Positions 7,478 through 16,326 of a stretch of 64,000 nt of DNA are shown here, one piece after another (positions within the stretch are counted from its first letter, which is position 1; each line of letters begins with the position of its first letter). The stretch is from Komagataeibacter sucrofermentans DSM 15973. Its GTDB lineage: Bacteria; Pseudomonadota; Alphaproteobacteria; Acetobacterales; Acetobacteraceae. Where the stretch lies: contig NZ_CP137157.1 of NCBI RefSeq assembly GCF_040581405.1, positions 266,001 through 330,000 of the forward strand, given 5' to 3'. The notes under the pieces were generated by a model that saw only the letters and a list, made by a program, of their open reading frames with translations, searched no databases and was not told the DNA's origin. Made by a program: the position numbers and the translations under genes.

Positions 7478-9634
7478 ATGTTGTCCAGCCTGAAGCGCAT
7501 TTTCTCCGATGATGCCCAATGGGCCGCCACGCGCACCACCGCGGCGTTCAGCGCGCGCGCGCTGCTTTCTGTGGGGATCGCGCTGTTCCTGGCCTTCTCG
7601 TTCCAGCTCCAGTCGCCCATGAGTTCGGTCACCACGGTCATGATCGTGGCCAACCCCACGGTGGGGGCGCTGGTTTCCAAGAGCGTGTGGCGCATCATCG
7701 GCACCATCATCGGGGCCACGATCAGCGTGGGGCTGATGGCGGTGTTCGTGCAGTCGCCGGTGCTGTATTTCATGGGGCTGTCAGTGGTGGTGGGGCTGGC
7801 CTGCATGGCGGCCACCTTCCTGCGGCTGTTCCGCGCCTATGCCGCCGTGCTGACCGGCTATACCATTGTCATCATCTCCGCCCCGGCGTTTGACAACCCC
7901 GATGGCATCTTCCTCTCCGCCATGTCGCGCCTGGCTGCCGTGGTGGTGGGCATTGTCACCACGGCGGCGGTGTTCATGGTCACCTCGCCCCGCCGGTCGG
8001 ACACGCTGTTCATCCAGATCCACGGCCTGTTCCGTGATACGGTCAACTATATCCTGGCCTTCCACCAGGGCTACAGCAACGTGCCCGCGCAGAACGCCGA
8101 TGCGCCGCCCGGCAGCACGTTCCGCGCCCTGCCTTCCACGTTTCATGACAGCCGCGCCGCCATGCTCACCCGCATCGCCCGCCTGTCGGACGCGGTGGAA
8201 TACGCAGCGGCCGACAATTACGACATCAGCGTGCGCCAGCGCGAAATACGGGCAGGGCTGGCGCGGCTTTCGGGCATCGTGGCCTCGTATCACCCCCACA
8301 CCATCACCCCCGCCGATACGGAGCAGGACCGCGCGGTGCATGGCGAGATCGTGGCCATGCTGCACACCCTGCTGGACCTGACGAAAGACCAGGCGTTGGA
8401 GGCGATGTGGACGCAGGGCTGCGCGCGCATCCAGCACGCGCGGGCCATCATGATCGATGAGGCGCGCGCGACCCATTCGCCCCGCTCGCTCCTGTTTCTG
8501 GATGACATACAGGACCTGCTTGGCCAGATCGACACGGCCCTGCAGGATCTCTCGCGCCGGGGCAGCGCCGGTCGCAGGCTGCGGCTGCAACCCTATCTGG
8601 AATGGCCCACCGCGCTGCGCAACGCGGCCCGCGGGGCGCTGATCACGCTGCTGGCCACGCTGATCTGGTACGTACTGCACTGGACGGCGGGGCCGACCAT
8701 GATGCTGTACGTGGTGGCGGCGGCGAGCCTGCTCTCCACCCTGCCTTCGGCCTCGCGGGCCGCGGGGATGATGGCGGCGGGCACGGCGCTGGGCATACCG
8801 GCGGGGCTGTTGTGCCATATTTTCCTGCTACCGCAGATCGATGGCTACCCGCTGCTGTGGCTCTCGCTGTGCATTATGCTGCTGCCCGGCGTGTGGCTGC
8901 AGTTCCACCCCAAATTCGGCGTGGGGGGCTTTGGATACGGCGTGTTCTCGACCGTGATGCTGCAGGTCAACAACCCGATCCATTATTATAACGACATCAG
9001 CCTGTTCAATGGCTGGATGGCGCTGTTCATGGGCTGCATCATGCTGGTGCTGTCCTTTCGCGTGATTCTGCCGCCCAACCACCGGCTCGATGCCGCCCGC
9101 CTGGTCATGTCGCTCACGCGCAGCCTGCACAGGCTGGCGCTGTCAGGCCGCAGGCAGGGCAAGGAATGGCTGGTATGGGAGAACCTGCAACTGCAGAAGG
9201 TGATCCGGCTGGCCATGCGGCTGTCGTTCTTCGCCCGGCCCGCCAGCATGCATGAATATATCGATGCGGCGCTCGCCACGCTTTCGCTCGGGCGGCTGAT
9301 CGAGCGCATCCGCACCATCGCGGGCAGCCCCGACATCATGGGCGCGCAGCAGGCTGCGATCTATGATGCGCTGGATACCTTTAGCGAACTGTCGCACAAC
9401 CCGCTGCTCACGGCGGCGAGCCTGCGGCGGGCGGCCACCATACTGTGCCCGCCCGATGCCCTGACCCTGCGCCCCGCGGCCCAGGTCGAGGCCATGGCCT
9501 GCCTTGAGCAGGCGGCGCGGATCATCGAGGATATCCCCGGTTTTCTTGACCAGCGCGGCCCGCTGCAATGGGCGGAGGATTACCCCGCCGCCCACCGGCC
9601 GCCGCTGGCCGCCGTCAGGACGGAAGCCGGCTGA
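7478..9634 (+). CDS. FUSC-family aromatic/weak-acid exporter
   Basis: 718 aa from ATG at 7478 (MLSSLKRIFSDDAQW), with GGGAG upstream. The frame is open back to 7382 but the extra residues look non-coding. Architecture is that of fusaric acid resistance/AaeB proteins: an N-terminal bundle of about six helices (LSVGIALFLAFSFQLQSP through GIVTTAAVFMVTSP), a long soluble segment of about 200 residues, a second helical bundle (GALITLLATLIWYVLHWTAG through MGCIMLVLSFRVILPP) and a C-terminal cytoplasmic tail. Such proteins export aromatic carboxylic acids, usually with a small HlyD partner; no such partner is adjacent. It is divergent from MarR. The 3' end overlaps the convergent gene at 9615 by 20 bp. 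Confidence 0.88.
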   Translation: MLSSLKRIFSDDAQWAATRTTAAFSARALLSVGIALFLAFSFQLQSPMSSVTTVMIVANPTVGALVSKSVWRIIGTIIGATISVGLMAVFVQSPVLYFMGLSVVVGLACMAATFLRLFRAYAAVLTGYTIVIISAPAFDNPDGIFLSAMSRLAAVVVGIVTTAAVFMVTSPRRSDTLFIQIHGLFRDTVNYILAFHQGYSNVPAQNADAPPGSTFRALPSTFHDSRAAMLTRIARLSDAVEYAAADNYDISVRQREIRAGLARLSGIVASYHPHTITPADTEQDRAVHGEIVAMLHTLLDLTKDQALEAMWTQGCARIQHARAIMIDEARATHSPRSLLFLDDIQDLLGQIDTALQDLSRRGSAGRRLRLQPYLEWPTALRNAARGALITLLATLIWYVLHWTAGPTMMLYVVAAASLLSTLPSASRAAGMMAAGTALGIPAGLLCHIFLLPQIDGYPLLWLSLCIMLLPGVWLQFHPKFGVGGFGYGVFSTVMLQVNNPIHYYNDISLFNGWMALFMGCIMLVLSFRVILPPNHRLDAARLVMSLTRSLHRLALSGRRQGKEWLVWENLQLQKVIRLAMRLSFFARPASMHEYIDAALATLSLGRLIERIRTIAGSPDIMGAQQAAIYDALDTFSELSHNPLLTAASLRRAATILCPPDALTLRPAAQVEAMACLEQAARIIEDIPGFLDQRGPLQWAEDYPAAHRPPLAAVRTEAG

Positions 9635-10205
9635 GCACCGAGAACGACACCGCATCCATCACCGTGGTGTCGACTTCATCACCGGGCTTGAGGGTTTTCA
9701 GGAAGTCCTGCATCGCCTTCTGGCGCACCAGCACCACGCGTGTGATGTCATCGGGGTCGACAAACACGACCTGGTTGCGGGTGGTGTCCACGCCGGTCAC
9801 CTTCACGCGCTCGCGCTTGAAGGACACCATCATGCCATGCGGGTGCGGCCCGGTACGGGTGCCGGCGGCGTTTTCGGTCGATTCCGGCAGCGGCGCGCCG
9901 GGAGGCGCGATGGAAGCATCAATGGTGCGGACAATGCGCAGGCCGATCTTGTCGCCGGGGTGGAGCACCGGCAGCTTGGCGCGCAGGTCGGGATCGACGC
10001 GCACGGTATCGAGGTTGCCTGTCTTGTCGCGCAGCAGGATCATGCCCGCGTCGTGGTCCACGCTCTCGACCGTGGCGGTCGCCGTCTGGTTGCCCACGAT
10101 GACCGGGGCCTGCGCCATGGCGGGCATTGCGGCAGCAGACGCGCCCGCAACCACGGTGGCCAGCGCCAGCGCCACGCGGCGCGATGCAAACAGCTTCACG
10201 TTCAT
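9615..10205 (-). CDS. Exported protein of unknown function
   Basis: 196 aa with a Sec signal peptide (basic MNVKLFASRR, a hydrophobic Ala-rich core, cleavage after AMA). The mature part has a small beta-rich region (TATATVESVDHDAGMILLRDKTGNLDTVRVDP), a linker rich in Pro, Thr and Gly with HPHG, and a second beta-rich region (VKVTGVDTTRNQVVFVDPDDITRVVLV). The two halves resemble each other weakly (VESVDHDAGMILLRD against VTGVDTTRNQVVFVD), which suggests a duplicated beta-barrel unit. I do not recognise the family. It is convergent with, and overlaps, the FUSC gene by 20 bp. A periplasmic location is expected. Confidence 0.7.
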   Translation of the reverse strand: MNVKLFASRRVALALATVVAGASAAAMPAMAQAPVIVGNQTATATVESVDHDAGMILLRDKTGNLDTVRVDPDLRAKLPVLHPGDKIGLRIVRTIDASIAPPGAPLPESTENAAGTRTGPHPHGMMVSFKRERVKVTGVDTTRNQVVFVDPDDITRVVLVRQKAMQDFLKTLKPGDEVDTTVMDAVSFSVLSRLPS

Positions 10206-10455
10206 AGGTGTCGTTCTTCCCTAAAATCTCTTGACGGATATCAGTCCCTGGCGGGCGGAAACGCGCCCATGCCAGCGCCCTTATCCCATAACGCGCAGAG
10301 GCGGTCACGTATCCTACGATGTATGGCGGCCCGCGCACAATCGCGCCCCAACACCTGCGCCCAGCGCATTACCCCCTTCCGCCATGCGGGGCTGCGGGGG
10401 GCGCGCGCATGGTGTAAGCCTGCCGCATTGCCAGGCACACAAGTCAGGAACCGAC

Positions 10456-10632
10456 ATGACCGACCAGACCCCGCCCGACGCCTTTGCACAGGGCAAGGCA
10501 GCCGCCACCAAGGGCGAGCCGCTGATCGAAAACCCCTATGATGAAACCCTGCCCGCCTATGAGGACTGGAACAAAGGCTGGTGGAGCGTGCGTGAAAACG
10601 ATGGCGACTTCGACCCGTTTGCCGAGAAATAG
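10456..10632 (+). CDS. Small RMF/CrpP-like protein
   Basis: 58 aa, preceded by AGGA nine bases before the ATG. The pattern AFAQGKAAATKG...ENPYD...YEDWNKGWW resembles the ribosome modulation factor/CrpP family: a helix with Gly-x-x-A, a Pro-Tyr turn, then a W-x-x-G-W helix. RMF dimerises 70S ribosomes in stationary phase. This protein is acidic, whereas E. coli RMF is strongly basic, so the same ribosomal role is doubtful. A Rho-independent terminator follows about 125 bp downstream. Similarity is by motif only; it could be an unrelated small cytosolic protein. Confidence 0.6.
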   Translation: MTDQTPPDAFAQGKAAATKGEPLIENPYDETLPAYEDWNKGWWSVRENDGDFDPFAEK

Positions 10633-10942
10633 GCCAGGGGCCACGATGGCGTGAGGTCAGCCAAACGTGCGGTCGCGCCTGTTGTGGCAGGCCCGCGTAC
10701 GTGGAATGAAGGACGATGACGGTTCGTTGAGATCAAGAACGGCGACTGTTCTCAGAAAAAAAGAGGCGGCATCGGGAACGGTGTCGCCTTTTTTTGTGGC
10801 CTGTACGGCAGTCGGAAATGTGCGGATCGCCCGGGGCCAGCAGTCAGGGATACTGACCCTCTCCTGTTACCCCGCCACGGCGCAAGGTGGCTTGCGATAG
10901 CTGGGGAACATTAATAAAATCAATGATTTCAAAGGAGGTAGG
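10633..10942. other. 310-bp intergenic region
   Basis: It lies between the RMF-like gene and tRNA-Thr. It contains one terminator hairpin (10757-10795) and otherwise no open frame with a credible start and codon pattern. The last 50 bp before the tRNA 3' end are AT-rich. Confidence 0.6.
10757..10795 (+). terminator. Rho-independent terminator
   Basis: GGCGGCA (10765-10771) and TGTCGCC (10782-10788) form a 7-bp stem with one G-T pair, followed by a run of seven T and preceded by an A-run. It would end transcripts from the RMF-like gene. Confidence 0.65.
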
Positions 10943-11017
10943 TGGTGCCGACACTCGGAATTGAACCGAGGGCCTACTGATTACGAATCAGTTGCTCTAC
11001 CCCTGAGCTATGTCGGC
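10943..11017 (-). tRNA. tRNA-Thr (anticodon CGT)
   Basis: The minus strand reads GCCGACA at the 5' end and TGTCGGC-A-CCA at the 3' end (7-bp acceptor stem). It has a D-arm AGCTCAGGGGTAGAGC, an anticodon stem CTGAT/ATCAG with loop TCGTA giving anticodon CGT (reads ACG, Thr), and a T-arm CTCGGTTCAATTCCGAG. CCA is encoded. 75 nt. It is divergent from pqiA. Confidence 0.95.
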
Positions 11018-11112
11018 AAACCTGTGGCGTCTGATAAACGATGGGCTGACATGATGCAATATATCAAATGCGGCATTCCCCATTTTAATTTGGTCTATAT
11101 GGTGGGGGCCAG

Positions 11113-12591
11113 ATGAGCATGTCATTTTCCTCCCGGCAGATGCGTTGTGATGACGCGGGCATCGGCCCCGTGCCCCATATCCGCATTATTGGCGGCCTGT
11201 CGGAATGTCCCGGCTGCGGGCTGTACCAGCGCCTGCCCGAACTCGCGCCCGGCCAGCAGGCCCTGTGCACGCGCTGCGGGCAGAAGCTTGCGCGCAGGCG
11301 GCGCACGGCGCCGCTTGCCACGCCGCTGGCCTTCTGCATCAGCTCGGCGGCGTTCTACCTCGCCGCCCTCGCCTCATCGCTCATGACGCTGGACGTGTAT
11401 GGCAGGCAGCGCACCGTGGACCTGCTGACCGGGCCGATGGAACTCATGCATGAAGGCTGGGGCGAGGCGGGGATTCTGGTGGGTGCCGTGACCGTGCTGG
11501 CACCCGCGGTGGCGATCGGGTTCATGTTCGCCATCCTGTACGCCGCCTCCCGCCCGCAGTTGCCCGACTGGGGGCCACGTATTCTGGTGTGGTATGACAA
11601 GCTGCGGCCGTGGTCGATGGTCGAGGTCTACATCCTTGGCATCTTCGTGGCCTACACCAAGCTGACCGACATGGCGCATGTGGATGTGGGGCCTGCGGTG
11701 TACCTGATCGGCGCGCTGATGCTGACCATGGCGGCCACCGATTCGACCCTCGATACCGAAATGATCTGGCAGCATCGCCGCATCGATTCCCTGACCCGCG
11801 CCGAAGGTGGCGGCAGGGTGGCAGTGGATTACGCGCATGTGGATGACATCGGCATGCCGCCGGTCGATCATCTGGTGGCGTGCAGTTCATGCGGGCTGGT
11901 GGGGGAGCTGGCGCACCCGGTCTCGAACCTGCATTGCGTGGGGCTGTGCCCGCGCTGCGAGCACAGGGTCTGGCGCCGCCTGCCGCAAACGCTCACCCGC
12001 ACCACCGCCTTCCTCATTGCGGCGGTCGTGTTCTATATTCCGGCCAATCTCTACCCGGTCATGACGTTCACGCGCATGGGCGGCGGGGGTGGGCATACCA
12101 TCATCGAAGGCGCGCTCGAACTGTGGGCTGGTGGCATGATCCCGCTGGCGCTGCTGGTGTTCTTCGCCTCCATCACCGTGCCCATGCTCAAGATCGCGAG
12201 CCTGGGGTGGATGATCATCCAGACGTGGCGCGGCGCGCGCGGGCGCCTCGTGGCGCGCACGCGGCTGTTCCGGATGGTTGACATGGTGGGGCGGTGGTCG
12301 ATGATCGACGTGTTCATGATCTCGATCCTGGTGGCGGTGGTGCGGTTCAATTTCATGGCCAGTGTCACGGCCAATGCCGGGATGGTGGCGTTTGCCGCCG
12401 TCGTGATCCTGACACTGTTGGCTGCCTGGAGCTTCGACCCGCGCATCATGTGGGATGCGGCAGGGCGCAACGGCCCGGTGACCGATGGCCTGCCGCCGCG
12501 CGTGGTGGTGGCGGTTGATCACGATGGCCCGGCCTCTTCCCTTTCGCCGGCGGAAACACGCCCGGCCAGCATGGAGCCAGATCTGGCGTGA
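11113..12591 (+). CDS. pqiA: PqiA: inner-membrane protein of the Pqi lipid-transport system
   Basis: 492 aa. Two homologous halves each begin with a cytoplasmic Cys4 motif: CPGCG...CTRCG near residue 35 and CSSCG...CPRCE near residue 260. Each is followed by four membrane helices (for example FCISSAAFYLAALASSLMTLDVYG and FLIAAVVFYIPANLYPVMTFTRMG). This is the duplicated PqiA architecture. With the MCE protein PqiB and lipoprotein PqiC it forms a trans-envelope channel for lipid movement. First gene of pqiABC; pqiB overlaps by ATGA. The Cys4 motifs are probably metal-binding. The gene is divergent from tRNA-Thr. Confidence 0.93.
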   Translation: MSMSFSSRQMRCDDAGIGPVPHIRIIGGLSECPGCGLYQRLPELAPGQQALCTRCGQKLARRRRTAPLATPLAFCISSAAFYLAALASSLMTLDVYGRQRTVDLLTGPMELMHEGWGEAGILVGAVTVLAPAVAIGFMFAILYAASRPQLPDWGPRILVWYDKLRPWSMVEVYILGIFVAYTKLTDMAHVDVGPAVYLIGALMLTMAATDSTLDTEMIWQHRRIDSLTRAEGGGRVAVDYAHVDDIGMPPVDHLVACSSCGLVGELAHPVSNLHCVGLCPRCEHRVWRRLPQTLTRTTAFLIAAVVFYIPANLYPVMTFTRMGGGGGHTIIEGALELWAGGMIPLALLVFFASITVPMLKIASLGWMIIQTWRGARGRLVARTRLFRMVDMVGRWSMIDVFMISILVAVVRFNFMASVTANAGMVAFAAVVILTLLAAWSFDPRIMWDAAGRNGPVTDGLPPRVVVAVDHDGPASSLSPAETRPASMEPDLA

Positions 12592-14252
12592 ATGACGATT
12601 TTCCTCCCGGCAATTCCAGCGGCGACGTGCCACAGGCCCAGACGCGGCGGTACCGTTTCTCGGTCGTGTGGCTTGTGCCGATCGTGGCCATCATCATCGC
12701 GGGCTATCTGGGCTGGCGCGGGCTGACCGGGCGCGGGCCGCTGATTGTCATCAGCTTCGATACCGCCGATGGCCTGACCAGCGGCCAGACCGAGGTCAAG
12801 AACAAGGCGGTTCCGCTCGGCACGGTCGATTCCATCAGGCTGAGCGATGACCTGCATCATGTCGAGGTGCGCGTGCGCATGACGGCGGCAGCCGGGCGCA
12901 TGCTGACCGACCACGCCCGCTTCTGGGTCGTGCGCCCGCGCATCAATGGCGCGAGTGTTACAGGGCTGGAAACGGTCATGTCCGGCGCCTACATCGCCAT
13001 GGATGCAGGCGAGGCGGGGGGGCATTACACCACCCGTTTCACCGGCCTCGAATCGCCGCCAGGCGTGCGTTCCGACCAGCCGGGCCATACCTATACCCTC
13101 ATCACGCAGTCGCTCGGCTCGCTCGGGCAGGGCGCGCCCATCTTCTTCCGTGACGTGGTGGTAGGCGAGGTGCTCGGTTACACCATGCCGCCCGAAGGGC
13201 GCGGGCCGATCAAGGTGCAGATTTTCGTGCAGGCCCCCTATGACAGCTACCTGCGCAGCACCACGCGCTTTTGGAACGTATCGGGCGTGCAGGTGGGCCT
13301 TGGGCCGGGCGGGCTCAAGGTCAAGCTCCAGTCGCTTCAGGCGCTGCTTTCGGGCGGGGTGGCCTTTGATCCGCCCGATGAACGCAACGAGAAGAACACA
13401 TTGCCCCCCACTGCCGGGCCGGATACCGCCTTCCAGCTTTATGACAGCGCGGAGGAGGCCAATAGCGCGGGCTACCGCCAGCGCATTCCGCTTGTCACGT
13501 ACCTGACCAGTTCGGTCACGGGGCTGACCAAGGGGGGGCGCCTGACCATGTTCGGCATTCAGGTCGGCATGATTGATGACGTGAAGCTGCAGGTCGATCC
13601 CGCCACCGGTAAGGCGCATGTGCGTGTGGCCATGGAGCTCCAGCCCGAGCGCGTGCTCGATAACCGGCAGGTGCCCCCTGATGCGCTGGCCGGGCTGTTG
13701 CGCATGCAGGTGGCGTCCGGCCTGCGGGCTTCGGTGCAGAGCACCAGCATGCTGACCGGCGAATCCGAAATCGGGCTGTCCTTCGTGAAGAACGCAACGC
13801 CCGCGCAGGTCGAGATGGAAGGCGATGCCATGGTCCTTCCCGGCCAGGCGGGCGGCATGTCGGGCATCATGGATTCGCTTTCGGTGGTGAGCGACAAGAT
13901 TGCCGCAATGCCGCTGACCCAGATGGGCGAGAACCTGAACAGCCTGCTGGCCCATGCCGATGCCCGCATCAACAGCCCCGACACCAAGCAGGCGCTGACC
14001 GCGCTGCGCAGTTCGTTGCAGAACCTGCAGGTCATATCGCATGATGCCCGCACCGAAATGCCGCAACTGCTGACCGGCATGGACAAGACGCTCAAGAGCG
14101 CCAACTCGGTGCTGTCGAGCTATGGCGGCGATACCGACTTCCAGCGCAACCTGCAGCAGATGATGCTGCAACTTAACGATGCCGCGCGCTCGCTGCGCTT
14201 CCTGTCAGACTTCCTGACCCACCACCCCTCGGCACTGATTACGGGACGATAA
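12588..14252 (+). CDS. pqiB: PqiB: MCE-domain periplasmic channel protein
   Basis: 554 aa. One N-terminal helix (YRFSVVWLVPIVAIIIAGYLGW) anchors the protein. It is followed by three MCE domains: the first starts ITVISFDTADGLTSGQTEVKNKAVPLGTV-like, the second near YTLITQSLGSLGQGAPIFFRDVVVGEVLGY, and the third near IPLVTYLTSSVTGLTKGGRLTMFGIQVGMI. A C-terminal helical tail (about 430-554) would form the needle-like tube. Length matches E. coli PqiB (546 aa). It overlaps pqiA by 4 bp and is 4 bp from pqiC. Function: hexameric bridge carrying phospholipids or other hydrophobic molecules between membranes; direction is not evident from sequence. Confidence 0.93.
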   Translation: MNDDFPPGNSSGDVPQAQTRRYRFSVVWLVPIVAIIIAGYLGWRGLTGRGPLIVISFDTADGLTSGQTEVKNKAVPLGTVDSIRLSDDLHHVEVRVRMTAAAGRMLTDHARFWVVRPRINGASVTGLETVMSGAYIAMDAGEAGGHYTTRFTGLESPPGVRSDQPGHTYTLITQSLGSLGQGAPIFFRDVVVGEVLGYTMPPEGRGPIKVQIFVQAPYDSYLRSTTRFWNVSGVQVGLGPGGLKVKLQSLQALLSGGVAFDPPDERNEKNTLPPTAGPDTAFQLYDSAEEANSAGYRQRIPLVTYLTSSVTGLTKGGRLTMFGIQVGMIDDVKLQVDPATGKAHVRVAMELQPERVLDNRQVPPDALAGLLRMQVASGLRASVQSTSMLTGESEIGLSFVKNATPAQVEMEGDAMVLPGQAGGMSGIMDSLSVVSDKIAAMPLTQMGENLNSLLAHADARINSPDTKQALTALRSSLQNLQVISHDARTEMPQLLTGMDKTLKSANSVLSSYGGDTDFQRNLQQMMLQLNDAARSLRFLSDFLTHHPSALITGR

Positions 14253-14256
14253 GAGC

Positions 14257-14904
14257 ATGCAACGCCCCTTCTGGCATTTCATACAGTCCACGCGGCCCGT
14301 GGCCGCAGGCATGGCGGTTGCATCGCTGCTCGCACTTGGCGGCTGCGGGTCGACCGACCCCACGCTGTACTCGCTGGCCCCCGTGCCCGCAGCCCAGGCA
14401 GGCAGTGCTGGCGCAGGCGTACCTGCGGTGATCGAGGTGCGCACGCCCGGCGTTTCGCCCTCGCTTGACCGGCAGAGCATTGTGGGCGTGCAGGATGACT
14501 ACAGCGTGACACCGAGTGCGGGGGCGGCATGGAGCGAGCCGCTTGCCCCCATGCTTGGCCATGTGCTGGCCACCGACCTGCAGCAGCGCCTGCCTGGCGT
14601 GAGCGTATTTGCCCAGAACGACGCCACGAGCGCACCCGCGCAGGGGTTTGTCGAGATCGAGATTACGCGTTTCGCGCGTGATGCCACGGGCATCGTGCAT
14701 CTGGCGGGCAGCCTGTCGGTGCACCGCGCGGGTGACCCCGGGCATGCCCTGTCGGTGCCACTGGCGTTAACGGCCACGCCAGCAGGTAGTGGCATGCGGG
14801 CCATGGTGGCCTCGCTCAGCCAGTTGACCGGACAGGTGGCGGATATGGCGGCTGCGCGCCTTGTGGCCCTGCCGCCCGCGCCGCAACCCGCTCTTCATAA
14901 ATAA
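14257..14904 (+). CDS. pqiC: PqiC-like outer-membrane lipoprotein
   Basis: 215 aa with a lipoprotein signal; the lipobox LALGG-C sits near residue 30. The mature domain (ABC-type transport auxiliary lipoprotein fold, formerly DUF330) includes PTLYSLAPVPA, VIEVRTPGVSPSLDRQSIVG and FVEIEITRFARDATGIVHLAGSLSV. It would anchor the PqiB tube at the outer membrane. Third gene of the operon, convergent with nusG, with a symmetrical terminator between them. Confidence 0.85.
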   Translation: MQRPFWHFIQSTRPVAAGMAVASLLALGGCGSTDPTLYSLAPVPAAQAGSAGAGVPAVIEVRTPGVSPSLDRQSIVGVQDDYSVTPSAGAAWSEPLAPMLGHVLATDLQQRLPGVSVFAQNDATSAPAQGFVEIEITRFARDATGIVHLAGSLSVHRAGDPGHALSVPLALTATPAGSGMRAMVASLSQLTGQVADMAAARLVALPPAPQPALHK

Positions 14905-14948
14905 TAAAAGTTGGGGCTGGCGAAGGTTCGCAGCCGTCAGGGCATAAA

Positions 14949-14970
14949 AAAAGCGCCCGGAGGCGCTTTT
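14949..14970. terminator. Bidirectional terminator between pqiC and nusG
   Basis: A 9-bp perfect stem, AAAAGCGCC and GGCGCTTTT, with a CGGA loop. The A/T ends give a U-run in either direction, so it can serve both pqiC and nusG. This is one of only two convergent junctions here without the three-way-junction repeat. Confidence 0.8.
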
Positions 14971-14992
14971 CAGTTCAGCAGGAAGAGAAGGC

Positions 14993-15523
14993 TCAGACCT
15001 TCTCCACCTGGCTGTATTCCAGATCGACCGGGGTGGAGCGGCCGAAGATGGAAACGCTGACCTTCAGGCGGCCGCGCTCTTCGTCCACTTCCTCGATCGT
15101 GCCGTTGAACGAGGTGAAGGGGCCATCGGCCACGCGGATCTGCTCGCCGATCTCGAAGGTAACGGAGGGGCGGACCCGCTCGACACCTTCCTGCGCCTGC
15201 TTCATGGCCCGTTCGGCTTCAGCCTTGGGGATGGGCGTGGGGCGGGTCTTGCTGCCGAGGAAGCCGGTCACCTTGGGCGTGTCCTTGACCAGGTGCCACG
15301 CCTCATCGGTCAGTTCCATGTTGACCAGCACGTAACCGGGGAAGAACTTGCGCTCGGCATTGACCTTCTGGCCACGACGCACTTCCGTCACTTCTTCCGA
15401 AGGGACGAGGATCTCACCGAAATGGTCAGCCAGCCCTTTCTGGGCGGCCTGTTCCGTGATGTGCTGGGCAATCTTCTTCTCGAAGCCCGAATAGACGTGG
15501 ATCACATACCACCGCTTGGCCAT
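14993..15523 (-). CDS. nusG: Transcription termination/antitermination factor NusG
   Basis: 176 aa from ATG at 15523 ([20 protein letters not shown]). The frame is open further upstream but that is the secE shadow. The N-terminal NGN domain includes [46 protein letters not shown]-terminal KOW domain (about 120-176) includes [22 protein letters not shown]. NusG binds RNA polymerase and links it to Rho or the ribosome. It is 8 bp after secE. Unusually, no rplK follows: the next gene is the convergent pqiC behind a terminator. Confidence 0.97.
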   Translation of the reverse strand: MAKRWYVIHVYSGFEKKIAQHITEQAAQKGLADHFGEILVPSEEVTEVRRGQKVNAERKFFPGYVLVNMELTDEAWHLVKDTPKVTGFLGSKTRPTPIPKAEAERAMKQAQEGVERVRPSVTFEIGEQIRVADGPFTSFNGTIEEVDEERGRLKVSVSIFGRSTPVDLEYSQVEKV

Positions 15524-15531
15524 GGCTGAAC

Positions 15532-15726
15532 TCAGCCTCCCAGTCCGAAGAGTTTCCGTACGGCAAGGCCGATCACCTCGTCGACGAGGAAAAAGAAAAC
15601 CGATGCAAGACCGGCCATGGCCAGCACCGCACCCGTTGTCATCAGGGTGGCGCGTCGTGTGGGCCACGTGACTTTCCTGGCCTCGGCCCGAACGTCTTCA
15701 ACAAATTTCGCGGGACTGACCGACAC
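15532..15726 (-). CDS. secE: Preprotein translocase subunit SecE
   Basis: 64 aa using GTG at 15726, which has AGGAAGG six bases upstream. A longer GTG start at 15750 (72 aa) would place that ribosome site inside the gene. The protein has the short SecE form: an amphipathic helix [19 protein letters not shown] with the conserved KVTWPTR motif, then one membrane helix ([22 protein letters not shown]). It stabilises SecY in the translocon. It lies between tRNA-Trp and nusG, the common bacterial order. Confidence 0.95.
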   Translation of the reverse strand: MSVSPAKFVEDVRAEARKVTWPTRRATLMTTGAVLAMAGLASVFFFLVDEVIGLAVRKLFGLGG

Positions 15727-15860
15727 GAAATACCCTTCCTGCAACGCCACGGCGCACCAACCGGATGAACCAGCCGGTGCGGGGCCTAAGAACCGGTGCG
15801 GACCATTGTGGCCCGACCCATCGGGTGCCAGGCCGGAAGGGGAATGCCCGACCGGAAGAA

Positions 15861-15937
15861 TGGCAGGGGTGGAGGGTCTCGAACCCGCAACCTCCGGTTT
15901 TGGAGACCGGCGCTCTAGCCAATTGAGCTACACCCCT
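15861..15937 (-). tRNA. tRNA-Trp (anticodon CCA)
   Basis: The minus strand reads AGGGGTG at the 5' end and CACCCCT-G-CCA at the 3' end. The anticodon arm CCGGTCTCCAAAACCGG has loop CTCCAAA, giving anticodon CCA (Trp). The T-arm is GCGGGTTCGAGACCCTC-like and CCA is encoded. 77 nt. It sits just upstream of secE on the same strand. Confidence 0.95.
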
Positions 15938-16162
15938 GCAAAGCCGCCTGCGAAGGCCCGAAACACATGGCGTGGCATCTGCCGCGCCGTTTCGGGTCGT
16001 CCATGCGAACCCGGCACAGGAAGCGGAAAAAAGTATGAACCGAGCCGAAAGTCAAGAGGGCGTGCCCATAAAAATACAAGTTTGGTGCGTTTGGCATCCC
16101 GCACGCCTTTATGGGCTTGCGCGACAAAGGGCGGAAACGGTATGGATGGGCCAACCTTATGG

Positions 16163-16236
16163 GCGGGCGTAGCATAGTGGTAATGCAGTAGCCTTCCAAG
16201 CTTCTGAGGAGGGTTCGATTCCCTTCGCCCGCTCCA
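16163..16236 (+). tRNA. tRNA-Gly (anticodon TCC)
   Basis: GCGGGCG pairs with CGCCCGC. The D-arm is AGCATAGTGGTAATGC, the anticodon loop CTTCCAA gives TCC (Gly, reads GGA/GGG), the T-arm is GAGGGTTCGATTCCCTT, the discriminator is T and CCA is encoded. 74 nt. It is divergent from tRNA-Trp. Confidence 0.95.
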
Positions 16237-16326
16237 TGATCCCCATACAATAAAATCCGTTATCGGCCCTGACCGGATTCGGGCGCGGGCTGCCCGGCGC
16301 GGCGTGATGGGGCAGGGGTGATTTCA

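Noticed and set aside
15532-15750. Longer SecE start at GTG 15750
   Set aside because: The strong AGGAAGG site would then be inside the gene; it is correctly spaced for GTG 15726.
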